A DNA stretch of 64,000 nt from Mesorhizobium sp. (GCA_004020315.1 SAQG01000007.1:62001-126000), one strand, 5' to 3'. Shown: positions 34,367 through 43,974, numbered from the stretch's first letter. The notes: a model not told the origin generated them from the letters alone. Numbers and translations are program-made.

Positions 34367-34933
34367 TTATGACCCGCCCGCTGCAGAGGGGGTAACCGGA
34401 GGAGCGCTGTCGGTCTTCGGCGGATTTTTGAAATCGGTTGATCCGATCTCGTTCGCCCGTTCCACAAGAGCATCGTACTTTTCACCCGAGATGCCCTTAT
34501 GTCCCTCCTCGCGAAGCCGTCTGATGATCTTGTGGGGATTCAGGACGACCGCATGTGCATACTTACCAGCGGAACCGCCCTTGATGCGGATGAAACCAAG
34601 CTCGGCAAGAAGCTCGATGCGGTCCTGCCATTGACGAACGGCGCGCTGGCCGGAGTATCCAGAGTGAGTAGCGAGTGATCCGGCGGCCCCTAGAGAGACA
34701 TACATTTCCGCCCGGGCGCGACACCACAGCTCAAAATAGGTGTTCCCTGCGGGCGTCCCCTTCGTGAGATCGTCGATGATCTTGATGATGATCGGCATAG
34801 TACGGGGCACGGGAGTGTAGCCCTCTTCACTGTGGGAATCCCACAGGAGCGCCTTATCAAGGTCAGGCCATAAGGAGTCGCGGAGTTCTTCCGTCTTCCT
34901 CCCGGCTTTGGATTTTTTTCTGATAGGCACCAT
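34367..34933 (-). CDS. Winged-helix-like island protein
   Basis: A 188-residue protein. The middle region YTPVPRTMPIIIKIIDDLTK, then RAVRQWQDRIELLAELGFIR and IKGGSAGKYAHAVVLNPHKI, looks like a winged helix of the replication-protein or transcription-factor kind. The N-terminus is basic (RKKSKAGRKTEEL). It is convergent with the integrase and could control excision or replication. No family is recognised with confidence. Confidence 0.6.
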   Translation of the reverse strand: MVPIRKKSKAGRKTEELRDSLWPDLDKALLWDSHSEEGYTPVPRTMPIIIKIIDDLTKGTPAGNTYFELWCRARAEMYVSLGAAGSLATHSGYSGQRAVRQWQDRIELLAELGFIRIKGGSAGKYAHAVVLNPHKIIRRLREEGHKGISGEKYDALVERANEIGSTDFKNPPKTDSAPPVTPSAAGGS

Positions 34934-35662
34934 TGAGGCTTCCTTTTCTTGCTGATGAGCGAAGGGGCGGCCGAGGAGTGGACCCCCGGCCTATGCCGAT
35001 CGACAGCGGGCGTAAGCTTGCATTCACGCCCAGGTCCTCCTGAAGGCGGAGTAGTTGACCGAGGTGTGGACCCCCGATCTCTCCGCCTTCGTTCGGTAAC
35101 GCAGGCTTGCATCCGCGCGCCATGGTGCCAGCGATCAGCGGCACCGTCATAAGATAGGAAAAAAATGTAGCAATTTCAAATACTTAAATAGAAAAACCTG
35201 ACCGCCGGTTGCCAGATGCTGCCCACGATCATTTTCCTTGAGTTGGATTATATGCGCCAACACAGATCTACACCAGGATTATGGGCGACCTTTTTCGGTA
35301 GTAGTATCAAGCTAATAGGTCGGTTTTTCCCGTGTCGGGTGATCCGGTCATCTGGCTGATCGGGTGATCGGGTGATCGCGTGGGGAAAAGGTCCCGGGGG
35401 CATGTTTCTGCCTAGCGGGGGGGCGCACGATCGATGGTGCGCCCGGCAAAGGTGCGCAGGTGAGCTACCAGGCCGATCCGCAGCCACAATGAGCCTGTCT
35501 CTTGCATTGGTACGATCTGGCGGGTGCCGATGAGCAGATTGTTCCACATCAATTGCTTCCCCAGCGTCAGCTATCCCGATAAGTCTAGGTAATCGAAGAG
35601 TCTGATTCGAGAAAGCAGCCAGGGAGGACGTTGACGGCAACAACAGGGAAGAGAACTCGACC
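34934..35662. other. Intergenic region with repeats
   Basis: This 0.73-kb gap has no convincing gene. It contains GTGGACCCCCG at 34978 and 35066, a GAAGGCGGAG/CTCCGCCTTC inverted repeat (35042-35051, 35081-35090), an A/T-rich stretch (35155-35205) and short GGGTGATC repeats (35360-35380). It probably carries divergent promoters for the 34367 and 35663 genes and may include island control sites. Confidence 0.4.
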
Positions 35663-36769
35663 ATGGAATCCACTGCTCGTCATGTAGATTACACGTTCCC
35701 CGAGGTTTATACCGGCCACGCGACGTATCGCGAGCCTCCGTTCCATCTAAGAGACCCGTTCATCGAGCACGTCAAGCAGACGCGCACGCCCGAAACTTTC
35801 CCCGGTCTTTATTGGGGTCGCCTCAACAAGAACGAGCCATTCGACATCATCCACACGTTTGCGGTGGACAGGAAGATGCGGCCAGGGGGCGACTACATTC
35901 CGTGCCCGATGTGCCAGACGCGGGAGAAGTTTCTCGAAGGTAGTCTAGTCTACATCTTCAAGAGACAGTGTATACCTGTGATTGGCCACGACTGCGCGTC
36001 GGCCGAGGTCAAGCGCGCTGCCTTCTCTAAGAAGAAGCAGTACGACGCGCGACGCCAGCAAGAGGATTTCCTCATGGCGAGGCTCGTCCACGTTCCCGGC
36101 ATGCTGCGGGCGCTCAATGGGCTGAAAAAGGTAGCCAGCGAGATTGACAGCATCTTCCACACCCTCAAGGGCGCCGCGCCGACAATCCACAAAGCGCTGC
36201 GACAGGTCCGAAAGAGTGGCGGCGAATACATGCTGTACGAGCTCATCGACAACGATGCCGCCAAGTTTGACGAGCGCTTGTCCAAGAAGGTCGCCCGTGA
36301 CTACTACTTCGGCAGCCTAGCGGGCGAAGCGCTGGTCAGGTCCAATTGCAACTTCCTGAGGGACCTCCGGCGGTACGAACAATGGCTGCTAAGCTTCGAT
36401 GGCTGCGACAACGAAGAGAAAGCTCTCGAAATGACGATCGGGTTGCTGGAACGCAGGGAAGCTGCCAAAGCCGTCCAGTACATCGGCGAGGCTGGACGGA
36501 AGCTCGAGCGGCTGAGACGGGACATGTCCTCTGCATGCTTGTTCTTCTCCGACGCCCACATTGGCAACCTGCGCGAATGGGCGACGCACCCCCTGCAGCC
36601 GGCGCCGTTCACAGTCGAGCGGCAGGTCCGGCTCGACGGAATCTTGCTCGTCTTCGCGCGGACCAGCGGAAAGGACGAGGAGCGGGAATACGCGAGGCTG
36701 CTCCTCACCAACAAACTCGTAGATTGGGCGGACGCAAACCGGCAGATGCCTGCCTTAGAGAACCTATAG
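35663..36769 (+). CDS. Unrecognised island protein with Cys pair
   Basis: A 368-residue soluble protein. An N-terminal aromatic-rich region (HVDYTFPEVYTGHATYREPP) is followed by a CPMC motif (DYIPCPMCQTREKF) and a later HDC (PVIGHDCASAEVKRA), possibly a zinc site. A helical core and a C-terminal YARLLLTNKLVDWADANRQM complete it. It precedes a HEPN-like gene by 8 bp, so the two form a pair. No family is recognised. Confidence 0.65.
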   Translation: MESTARHVDYTFPEVYTGHATYREPPFHLRDPFIEHVKQTRTPETFPGLYWGRLNKNEPFDIIHTFAVDRKMRPGGDYIPCPMCQTREKFLEGSLVYIFKRQCIPVIGHDCASAEVKRAAFSKKKQYDARRQQEDFLMARLVHVPGMLRALNGLKKVASEIDSIFHTLKGAAPTIHKALRQVRKSGGEYMLYELIDNDAAKFDERLSKKVARDYYFGSLAGEALVRSNCNFLRDLRRYEQWLLSFDGCDNEEKALEMTIGLLERREAAKAVQYIGEAGRKLERLRRDMSSACLFFSDAHIGNLREWATHPLQPAPFTVERQVRLDGILLVFARTSGKDEEREYARLLLTNKLVDWADANRQMPALENL

Positions 36770-36777
36770 GGGCAACC

Positions 36778-37254
36778 ATGCAAGCAACTCCATACGACGA
36801 CCGATCGGACCTCGACAAGCTTCAGTCGCAGTGGAACAAGATCGCCGGACACAGATCACGCCGGGACTGGTCGGCCGCCATCGTACGCGCCGCGACGGCG
36901 GCTGAGATCGCCGCGAACATCGCAGTCCGGAAGCGTTTCGAGGTGGAGAGCACGTTCTCACCCGAGTTCGTTAACGGGCTGCTCGAATGGCCGAACGGCA
37001 TTAAGGGCAAGTTCAGCCGTCTGATCGTGCCATCTGAGAAGGACAAGGACCGCAAGAAGGCGCTGGGGGCGCTGGAGGCGATCGCCGATCAGATCAACGG
37101 TAAGCGCAACGCCATCGTCCACCGGGGCGCGTTCGCCGACGAACCGGATGCTGTCGAAGTCGTCGCCGGGGCAAGACAGGTGATCCACGGCCTCGTCCAG
37201 CCGCATCATCCCGGTTTCACCCTTCTGGAAAAGCCAACAGGGGCTACGCGGTAG
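36778..37254 (+). CDS. HEPN-like protein
   Basis: A 158-residue helical protein. The segment GKRNAIVHRG (residues 108-117) carries R-N-x3-H, the catalytic signature of HEPN ribonucleases, on the expected C-terminal helix. An earlier helix (DWSAAIVRAATAAEIAANIA) fits the HEPN bundle. HEPN proteins are often toxins or defence effectors that cut RNA. It follows the Cys-pair gene after 8 bp and may act with it. I have not seen a neighbouring antitoxin of the MNT type. Confidence 0.6.
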   Translation: MQATPYDDRSDLDKLQSQWNKIAGHRSRRDWSAAIVRAATAAEIAANIAVRKRFEVESTFSPEFVNGLLEWPNGIKGKFSRLIVPSEKDKDRKKALGALEAIADQINGKRNAIVHRGAFADEPDAVEVVAGARQVIHGLVQPHHPGFTLLEKPTGATR

Positions 37255-37363
37255 GCCGGCGTAGGCCGCATAGGGAGAAATGGACAGCAGAGGACATTAG
37301 CGGAGACTAATGGAGGTCAGGAATGTTTGGTGAAAGTTTCTTTGACCCCGATCAGATACAAGG

Positions 37364-37582
37364 CTATGCGCGGCTCCCCCTACCCCGCTTCGGTTCCACC
37401 ACACGCCGCCCTTCGGGAAACCAAGCAGCCTCGTATTGCCCAGCGGTTGGTGTGCCAGAGCCGTTTGGCAGTTGGCCGGACATTTGCACTCTCGCCGATC
37501 TAACGTGGTCGAGACCGTCTCCGCAGTTGCCTTCGCCGGTCAAGGCCGTAGCTCCGAGTTGCCGTTCCGCCCAAGTCACCAC
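37364..37582 (-). CDS. Possible small gene coupled to the 37576 gene
   Basis: A 72-residue frame starts at GTG 37582, overlapping the stop of the upstream gene by seven bases, which suggests coupled translation. The product (VVTWAERQLGATALTGEGNC... QLPNGSGTPTAGQYEAAWFP) ends in a basic tail. It has no known domain. A competing plus-strand frame from 37323 with a good ribosome site covers the same DNA, so only one of them can be real. Confidence 0.35.
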   Translation of the reverse strand: MVTWAERQLGATALTGEGNCGDGLDHVRSARVQMSGQLPNGSGTPTAGQYEAAWFPEGRRVVEPKRGRGSRA

Positions 37583-38322
37583 TTTGGCTCCGGCTGATAG
37601 GCCATTTGCGAAACCACTTTCGTCGCGTCGCCACGCCCTCGGTACTTCCCGATCAACGCTTTCTCGTCCTCCTCCGAGACCGAGCTAACGCGGTAGAGGT
37701 TCCACATTTTGTCATTCGTTGGCGAGAGACGGTATGTCCTGCCGTTGGCGCGGCAATACCAATGAGGAGATTTCGGGATCTGCGTCCACTTGCAGTCAGC
37801 GCCTGATAGGAGCCGCTGTTCGCGAGCCATTCGGTCCTCGTCGCGCCATCTCTGATACCGTTCCTGCTGCTCTGCCCGAAGGCGCTCCTCTTCCCGCTCT
37901 ACGTGGTCCCTGAGTAGGCCGATGATAGCAGGAAGCTCGGTACCCTCGGCCCTTTCCCTCTCGTAGAGCGCGAGACACCCAGGGCGAAGCTCCTCTTTGG
38001 GGTACGAGAAGTATTCCTCGTCCTCGAACGCTCTCAGGCGCTGGGCGACATCTGTCACCGTAACCTGTGGCCCCGGCATCTGGTTGATGAAATCGCGCAG
38101 AGCCTCGACTGGTATCCAACAACCCAGGGCGGACTTGAGAAGGACCTCGCGTTGCCCGTCCCACTGCCTCCAGATCGAATTGCCCCGGTCAATCCGCCTA
38201 ACGATCTCCTGCGCCAACCTAATCACGGAATAGGGGTCGCGGATGTGGCGCAGGGACGGGCTCTTCACGTAGGCAAAGAGGAGTTCCTTAACGATCGAAA
38301 TCCGTTCGTCTTCCCTCATCAT
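37576..38322 (-). CDS. Unrecognised island protein
   Basis: A 248-residue protein. It is helical at the N-terminus (RISIVKELLFAYVKSPSLRH) and has a long charged coil (RDHVEREEERLRAEQQERYQ). The end is aromatic-rich and beta-like (WTQIPKSPHWYCRANGRTYR). ATG 38322 is preferred over GTG-like 38328. Its neighbours give no clear functional clue. Confidence 0.6.
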   Translation of the reverse strand: MMREDERISIVKELLFAYVKSPSLRHIRDPYSVIRLAQEIVRRIDRGNSIWRQWDGQREVLLKSALGCWIPVEALRDFINQMPGPQVTVTDVAQRLRAFEDEEYFSYPKEELRPGCLALYERERAEGTELPAIIGLLRDHVEREEERLRAEQQERYQRWRDEDRMAREQRLLSGADCKWTQIPKSPHWYCRANGRTYRLSPTNDKMWNLYRVSSVSEEDEKALIGKYRGRGDATKVVSQMAYQPEPKW

Positions 38323-38502
38323 TCCCATCCTCCTCAGGCATTAGGCCCCGCTGTGGCTCTGTTTGAACAAGCCGGGTCACCAAGTCTCTTTGGGTGTGCC
38401 GTTGCAGTACCGGGGGAAACCTGGTTCGTTAAATACCCCTTGACGGCTCAAAACGAACCGCCTATTACCGAACCAGTCAAACCGAACCGCAAGGGAACCA
38501 CC

Positions 38503-39147
38503 ATGTTCATTCGAGCGTACCTCAGGGCCTCGACCAAGGAGCAGGACGCAGGGCGCGCCCGAGGCGACCTTGAGGCGTTCTGCCGTGAACGGGGGCTGAC
38601 CATCGCAGCCACCTATGAGGAGAACGAGAGCGGCGCTTCGCTGCACAGACCCGAGCTGTTTCGATTGCTCAGGGACAGCAAGCCCGGCGACATCCTGCTG
38701 ACCGAACAGGTCGACCGCCTGAGCCGCCTGTCGGACAAGGACTGGGACCAGCTCAAGCGCGAGATCAAAGACCGAGAGGTCAAAGTCGTGGCGCTGGACT
38801 TGCCGACCTCACACATGATGCTGAAGGCCGAGGACGCCTTCACCGGGCGGATGTTCGACGCGATCAACGGGATGCTGCTCGACATGCTCGCCGCCATCGC
38901 CCGCAAGGACTATGACGACCGACGCCGCAGGCAGGCTCAGGGGATCGCCAAGGCGAAGGCCGAGGGAAGAATGAAAGGCCGTCCGGAAGACTCAGAGCGC
39001 AACGAGGCCATCATGGAGATGCTGCGGAAGGGGCAGAGCTGGAACACTATCGTGAAGGCAACCAACTGCTCCCGCTCGACACTTGCGAAGCTGGCGAAGC
39101 GTGTGGCACCGGCCAAGCAAGATAGGGCGGAGGCAGTCGTTGCCTGA
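38503..39147 (+). CDS. Serine recombinase (resolvase/invertase type)
   Basis: A 214-residue protein. The N-terminal catalytic domain begins IRAYLRASTKEQDAGRA (the Ser nucleophile in RAST), continues with YEENESGASLHRPELFRLLR and LLTEQVDRLSRL, and ends in a C-terminal HTH (GQSWNTIVKATNCSRSTLAK). It resembles small resolvases. The stop overlaps the vsr start by eight bases, so it may be part of the modification transcript or a remnant of an earlier transposition. Confidence 0.85.
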   Translation: MFIRAYLRASTKEQDAGRARGDLEAFCRERGLTIAATYEENESGASLHRPELFRLLRDSKPGDILLTEQVDRLSRLSDKDWDQLKREIKDREVKVVALDLPTSHMMLKAEDAFTGRMFDAINGMLLDMLAAIARKDYDDRRRRQAQGIAKAKAEGRMKGRPEDSERNEAIMEMLRKGQSWNTIVKATNCSRSTLAKLAKRVAPAKQDRAEAVVA

Positions 39148-39610
39148 TCGCCTGACCTCCGCACAGCGTAGCGCCCACATGGCGCGCATCAGGCGTGCCC
39201 ATACCAAGCCCGAGATGATCGTGCGCCGGCTTTTGCACAAGCTCGGGTACCGCTTCAGGCTGCAATGGAAAGCTGCTCCAGGTCGACCCGACGTTGCTTT
39301 CCCAGGGCGGCGGTGCATCATCTTCGTGCACGGTTGCTTCTGGCACCAGCACGATGGTTGCAGACTCGCCCACCTGCCAGCGACGAGGCGCTTGTTCTGG
39401 CAGGAGAAGTTCGACCGCAATCGGGCCCGCGACTTCCGGGACCTGGAAAGAGCGAGTTCCCAAGGCTGGCACGCCTTGGTGATCTGGGAGTGTGAAACTC
39501 GCGACGAGGCAAAGCTGGCTGAGCGCCTAAGGGCCTTCGTTGGGCCGGTGCGACCGGAACCAGAGCTGGCCTCGAGATTGGATCTTGGCCCTTCAGCTCG
39601 AAGCAGATAA
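39140..39610 (+). CDS. vsr: Very short patch repair endonuclease (Vsr)
   Basis: A 156-residue protein with Vsr signatures: MARIRRAHTKPEMIVRRLLH, LGYRFRLQWKAAPGRPDVAF (catalytic Asp), FVHGCFWHQHDGCRLAHLPA and FWQEKFDRNRARDFRDL. Vsr nicks T:G mismatches made by deamination of 5-methylcytosine and so protects sites of the neighbouring methyltransferase. TTG 39140 follows GGAGG, which suits the start; an ATG at 39179 is an alternative. It lies 51 bp before the methyltransferase. Confidence 0.9.
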   Translation: MPDRLTSAQRSAHMARIRRAHTKPEMIVRRLLHKLGYRFRLQWKAAPGRPDVAFPGRRCIIFVHGCFWHQHDGCRLAHLPATRRLFWQEKFDRNRARDFRDLERASSQGWHALVIWECETRDEAKLAERLRAFVGPVRPEPELASRLDLGPSARSR

Positions 39611-39661
39611 TCTGGCTGAGTCGGCCGCCCTCTGGCGTGATTCGATGAACGGGAGCTTATT

Positions 39662-41287
39662 TTGCGCGCGATCGACCTCTACGCAGGGATTGGTGGCTGG
39701 AGCTTGGGCCTCCGGATGGCGGGTGTCGATGTGGTCGCTTCGTATGAGTGGTGGCCGACGGCGGTAGACACCCACAATGGTAACCACGGCGGCACTCTAG
39801 CACCTGTGGACGTGAGGGCGCTGCGGCTCCAGGACCTTCCGAGCGACATCGACTTCGTGGTCGGCAGCCCTCCCTGCACAGAGTTCTCCTACTCGAACCG
39901 AGGAGGAGGTGGAGACTTGGAGGAAGGCTTGAAGGACGTGGTCAAGTTCCTCGAAATCGTGGAGCACCTGAAGCCGCGTTACTGGGCGCTGGAGAACGTC
40001 CCGCGTGTGGCCCAAGTGCTGTCGCATGGGTTCTCGGAGCCCGCACACCCTCTTTACCGCTTTCGTCGACTCAAGCCGCAGATCAAGGTGATCGATTTCT
40101 CAGACTATGGCGCCCCCCAGTCACGGCGGCGATGCATTGCGGGCACTGTCCCATTTCAGTTGGTGGAGGCTTACCGGGCACGGCTTGCGCGCCCTACACT
40201 GGGGGATGTTGTCCGGGCGCTGAGTGCCAAGACCAAGATCGTGGACCCAGTGTGGCGCTGCACACTTCCTGCATCGCAAGTAACTGAAAGGGAGACCGAA
40301 GCGGCATTGAATGCTGAGGAACTCCGAATGAACCGAGAGTCCAAAATCTACCACCCAGTGTACAACAACATGGCATTTCCGGATGCGCTCGACGCTCCAG
40401 CTCGTACAGTGACGGCTACCTGCACACGGGTCTCGCGAGAAAGTATCGTGATAGAGCACGCCCCGGGCATCTTCCGCCGTTTGAGCATTCGCGAGCGTTC
40501 CTGCCTGCAGGGGTTCCCTACCACGTATCAATTCTACGCCCGGTCTTTCTCGGACAAGGCGAAGATGGTTGGCAATGCGATTCCGCCCACCTTCACGTAC
40601 TTGTTGGCGCAGGCGGCGCTCGGTGTCCTTCCCGAAGACTTCCAGTCATTCGAGGCGGCGGGCTCCTCACTGTCCCTGCCGGCGAGGGCCGCGCCGGTGA
40701 CCCCACCCACCACGGAAGGGCGCACCTATCCTGTCGGTCGCAGCTTTCGCGCTGCGCTGCCGGGCTTGAGATTCAAAAGCGGCATGCGCTTCGAGCTCGC
40801 TAACGCACGGGACGGGCAGACTGCTTGGCGGGTGCGGTTCTTCTTCGGGCCATCAGTGAATGTTCGTGAGATTGAGCTGGACGACGAGCTTCTACGGGAA
40901 CTCCAACGGTCGCCGTTCATTCAGCGAGTGCAGATGGCGACCGGCGCGTTGTTCGCCGAGACAGAGCAGCGCCTGCTCGCGAGCGCGCCCGAAGCACTGC
41001 AACTTGCGTGGAGCCATAGGGCCGGGGGCCTTCGCCCGTTCGACGTGGCTGATCTATTGGGCGACCTAGCGTCGACAGTGCGCGCCTATCTCGCTGGTGC
41101 GTCCAAGGACTTACAGCACGCCGCCATTGGCTACGTGTTGGAGGCGGCTGCTGAGGGTGAGATCAGCGACAGCATTCCTGGGTCCCGCAAGCTGGCTGAC
41201 AACGCACTGTCGATCCTCAGCGGGATGTTGGTCGGTGCCTGGTTCAATTCTCTACCGTGGCACGGCCGGCGCAGGGCTGTTGCGTAG
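39662..41287 (+). CDS. DNA cytosine-5 methyltransferase with ~200-residue C-terminal extension
   Basis: A 541-residue protein. The 5mC motifs are DLYAGIGGWSLGLRMAG (I), FVVGSPPCTEFSYSNR (IV, nucleophile Cys72), WALENVPRV (VI), APQSRRRCIAG (VIII) and KMVGNAIPPTFTYLLAQAAL (IX-X). Residues from about 340 do not belong to the methyltransferase fold: a mixed beta section (RFELANARDGQTAWRVRFFF) and a helical end. The start is TTG 39662. The stop touches the stop of the convergent DUF3883-like gene (41287/41288). The extension may contact the neighbouring proteins. Confidence 0.9.
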   Translation: MRAIDLYAGIGGWSLGLRMAGVDVVASYEWWPTAVDTHNGNHGGTLAPVDVRALRLQDLPSDIDFVVGSPPCTEFSYSNRGGGGDLEEGLKDVVKFLEIVEHLKPRYWALENVPRVAQVLSHGFSEPAHPLYRFRRLKPQIKVIDFSDYGAPQSRRRCIAGTVPFQLVEAYRARLARPTLGDVVRALSAKTKIVDPVWRCTLPASQVTERETEAALNAEELRMNRESKIYHPVYNNMAFPDALDAPARTVTATCTRVSRESIVIEHAPGIFRRLSIRERSCLQGFPTTYQFYARSFSDKAKMVGNAIPPTFTYLLAQAALGVLPEDFQSFEAAGSSLSLPARAAPVTPPTTEGRTYPVGRSFRAALPGLRFKSGMRFELANARDGQTAWRVRFFFGPSVNVREIELDDELLRELQRSPFIQRVQMATGALFAETEQRLLASAPEALQLAWSHRAGGLRPFDVADLLGDLASTVRAYLAGASKDLQHAAIGYVLEAAAEGEISDSIPGSRKLADNALSILSGMLVGAWFNSLPWHGRRRAVA

Positions 41288-42145
41288 CTACAAAGGGACC
41301 GCGCTGAACAAGGAGGTGAATGTGCCGAAGGGCACCCGAACCTCGCGCCAGTCGCCGGCCCCGGCGTCTCCCGGCATGTGACGTGCCATCTCAGCCACCT
41401 CTACGACGGCCAGTTGTGGACTTGAGGCCTTGAGATTCCAGAGATGGAAGGCGTGGTTCGGACTATCGAGCGCCTGGTCCCACTCTTTGCGTGTGATGTA
41501 CATGGACCCGGTGGTTCCTACTGTGCTGGTCTTCACCTCTATTGACAAGGGCGCTGGGTCGTCGGCCGTCTTCACGGACAGCACATCATAACCATCTTGG
41601 TTGCTGTCGAGGGCGACCCATTTTGGTGAAGCTCCGGTCCTTGCTTCTTCATGAGCGAGTGTGAGCCGTTCACCACGGCGACCGATCGCTAGCAAGCGGT
41701 CGTCGCGATAGCCCCGCGCCAAGGACGCCAGCACGTCCCAGAACTCAACTACATCATCCGACGTCCCGGTTGCGACCTCAGCCTCGACGAGAATTTGAGC
41801 AATCCCTAGGCCAGCGAAGGCAAGGACACGAGAGCGTCCATAGGTAGCGTTCTGGAGCCAGTCCGGAGCGACAATGTCGGCATAGTCCAGGAGGACTTGG
41901 CGGAGGGCCAGGCGGTAGTCGCTCTGGCTGCAAGCTCGTTGACCAGAGGGCGTTGGATGGAGCACTCCATCCCGGTCTACCTCAAGCCAGTTGAGCGTCT
42001 GCGATAGCGACAAAGCCTCGGCCGATGGCATGCCACCAACTCGCTTGAGGCCAGACAGTAGCCCGGAAGCGGTCAACGCATTCCGATGGAGTAAGCGCAA
42101 GAGGTCCAGCGCAGACAACGCAAGGCCGGGCGTCAGCGATGTCAT
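41288..42145 (-). CDS. DUF3883-like PD-(D/E)XK protein
   Basis: A 285-residue protein. The C-terminal domain reads IGRRGERLTLAHEEARTG, LDSNQDGYDVLSVKTADD and LSIEVKTSTVGTTG, which supplies E, D and ExK of a restriction-nuclease fold as in DUF3883. The N-terminal 150 residues are helical with no known domain. The start overlaps the SNF2 gene stop by four bases. It is the last gene of a four-gene leftward operon that converges on the methyltransferase gene. Confidence 0.75.
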   Translation of the reverse strand: MTSLTPGLALSALDLLRLLHRNALTASGLLSGLKRVGGMPSAEALSLSQTLNWLEVDRDGVLHPTPSGQRACSQSDYRLALRQVLLDYADIVAPDWLQNATYGRSRVLAFAGLGIAQILVEAEVATGTSDDVVEFWDVLASLARGYRDDRLLAIGRRGERLTLAHEEARTGASPKWVALDSNQDGYDVLSVKTADDPAPLSIEVKTSTVGTTGSMYITRKEWDQALDSPNHAFHLWNLKASSPQLAVVEVAEMARHMPGDAGAGDWREVRVPFGTFTSLFSAVPL

Positions 42146-43974
42146 CTGAGGTCCTCGCCTAGATCGCGAGCTAATGTCCTTACGTCCTCAAGCTGGAGTC
42201 CCGTCACGTACTCCTCCGGGTCCTCCGCGTCGGCGTCTGTCGGGTCAATGGGGATTGGGTCTGGAAGGAGAGAAGAGTCTTCGAGCGCCGCAGCCATTTG
42301 GCCGATCTTGAAGCCTAAACGAGCCCGCACAGTTTCATCGACGGTGTTCTGGCACTCCACAATCTCGATCACCGTCTTCTGATCGGGGGATAGACCAAAG
42401 CGGTGGATGCGGTCCTCGGACTGGAGGTAGTGGGCGGCATTGAAGGTTCGATCGAGATAGATGGCGTGGTGACAGACTCGGTGCAGGCTCACGCCTTCGC
42501 TCGCGGCGGCCGGGTTGGCCACCATGACCCGCACGTTGGTGTCGTCGTGGAACGCCTTGATCTTGCCTTCGCGCGTATCATTGTCCTCTTCGCTACCAGC
42601 ATCCACTCCCCCGTGGATGAAGACCGCGCCAAGGTCAGTAAGTCGGGAACTCATGTACTCCACGTTACGAACAAAGGAGGACCAGATGAGGACCTTGTGT
42701 CCCTCGCGTGAGAGCCGGCGGGCTCGTCGCAGGACATACTCAAGTTTGGGCCCTTCGCCCTCGGCTAAGACTGCCGCCAGAAGGTCGCTGTGAGCGAAGC
42801 CGATCTGGGACGCGAGCAGAGAAGGATTGGAGACGAACTGCAGAAGGCGGGCCACCGACCGACCTAGCGAGCGGAACGCCTGACGCCCTTGGCTATCAAG
42901 AAGCGCCGAAGCCTCCCTGGCGACCTCCAGACGCATAAGTTGATACAGCTCAGCCTGCACAGGTGCGAGCGGAAGCTGAACCAAGGTCCGGGTCACGGGC
43001 GGCAGGTCGAGCTCGGCCTTGTTGGTGCGGACGTAGATGGGCCGCATCAAGTCGACAACGGTATCCTCACGTGCCGCTACCTCGGGGTAGAGGAACCTGA
43101 ACTGTGGGAGCAGGTCTCCAACAGCTTGCGGCATTGGGGTTCCACTCAAGATCAGTTTGCCGACCGGTAAGTGGGACAGCCCTAGCGTTGCCCTGGCACT
43201 GGCCGCGCCCACGCCTGCCTTAATGCGGTGGCTCTCATCAAGAAAGACGAAGGTCCGGTGTTGGGCGATGTGTTGTGCGACGATGTCAGGAAGTCGCATC
43301 AGTTGTTGATACGTGAGAAGCGTGAAGCGGGGGTCGTCTAACAGGGCGGCGCGAATGCGATCGCGACCCCCTCTCAGGCGGACGAAAGATGCGTTGAGAC
43401 CGGGCAGACATTCATTGATCTGTTCATCCCACGCCGCGAACGCGTTTTTGGGCGCGACCACCATGAGCCGGTCCCCTGGCTCGGCCCGGTGCACGAAATA
43501 GGCCAATGCTTCAGTAGTCTTGCCTGCACCGGGCACGGAGAACGTGGCTGCGGCGGGAAGGGCGGCAATGCGACCCACGTTGCGAAGCTGGTGCTTCGAT
43601 AGAACGCGAACGAAGCCGGCCGCATCTAAGGATTTTGTGAGTGCGTCAGCTTCGACAGGGCCTGCCCCGGGGGCATTCCTGTACAATTCCACGGCCCGGC
43701 GAGACGCCTGCAGCAACTGTGCGGCGCCCTCGCTTACCCAGAAGCCCTCGTTCGGTCTCAACCCATGAGCCCGCAAGACTTGAAGGAACTGGTCCCGTGC
43801 CCCAGCGAATGACCACCACGGCAGCGATAGGCTCGATGCGTCTTCCTGCACCGTGTCCTGACTGGCGTCGAACACCACGCGCTTGAGCATGGCCACCCAA
43901 GGGGCCTTTGCATCCAAGGGTGTCCAGGAGAGATGAGCGCGCCCGTCTCGGCGGCGGTAGTCAAGCCTTAACAT
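42142..43974 (-). CDS. SNF2-family helicase/translocase
   Basis: A 610-residue protein. An N-terminal non-helicase region (residues 1-120) precedes Walker A SVPGAGKTTEA (near 146-153), the Walker B box FLDESHRIKAG (246-249), SGTPMPQAVGDLLPQFRFLY (motif III) and ASEGVSLHRVCHHAIYLDRT with a QSEDRIHRFG arginine finger (V-VI). The order is typical of SNF2 translocases in restriction-like systems. I start it at MLRLDYRRRDGRAHL, which overlaps the ParB-like gene by 14 bases. Confidence 0.9.
   Translation of the reverse strand: MLRLDYRRRDGRAHLSWTPLDAKAPWVAMLKRVVFDASQDTVQEDASSLSLPWWSFAGARDQFLQVLRAHGLRPNEGFWVSEGAAQLLQASRRAVELYRNAPGAGPVEADALTKSLDAAGFVRVLSKHQLRNVGRIAALPAAATFSVPGAGKTTEALAYFVHRAEPGDRLMVVAPKNAFAAWDEQINECLPGLNASFVRLRGGRDRIRAALLDDPRFTLLTYQQLMRLPDIVAQHIAQHRTFVFLDESHRIKAGVGAASARATLGLSHLPVGKLILSGTPMPQAVGDLLPQFRFLYPEVAAREDTVVDLMRPIYVRTNKAELDLPPVTRTLVQLPLAPVQAELYQLMRLEVAREASALLDSQGRQAFRSLGRSVARLLQFVSNPSLLASQIGFAHSDLLAAVLAEGEGPKLEYVLRRARRLSREGHKVLIWSSFVRNVEYMSSRLTDLGAVFIHGGVDAGSEEDNDTREGKIKAFHDDTNVRVMVANPAAASEGVSLHRVCHHAIYLDRTFNAAHYLQSEDRIHRFGLSPDQKTVIEIVECQNTVDETVRARLGFKIGQMAAALEDSSLLPDPIPIDPTDADAEDPEEYVTGLQLEDVRTLARDLGEDLR

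Noticed and set aside
37323..37688. 121-residue plus-strand frame with a good ribosome binding site
   Set aside because: It becomes Pro/Ser/Arg-rich and conflicts with the 37576 gene; I kept the coupled minus-strand alternative at low confidence.
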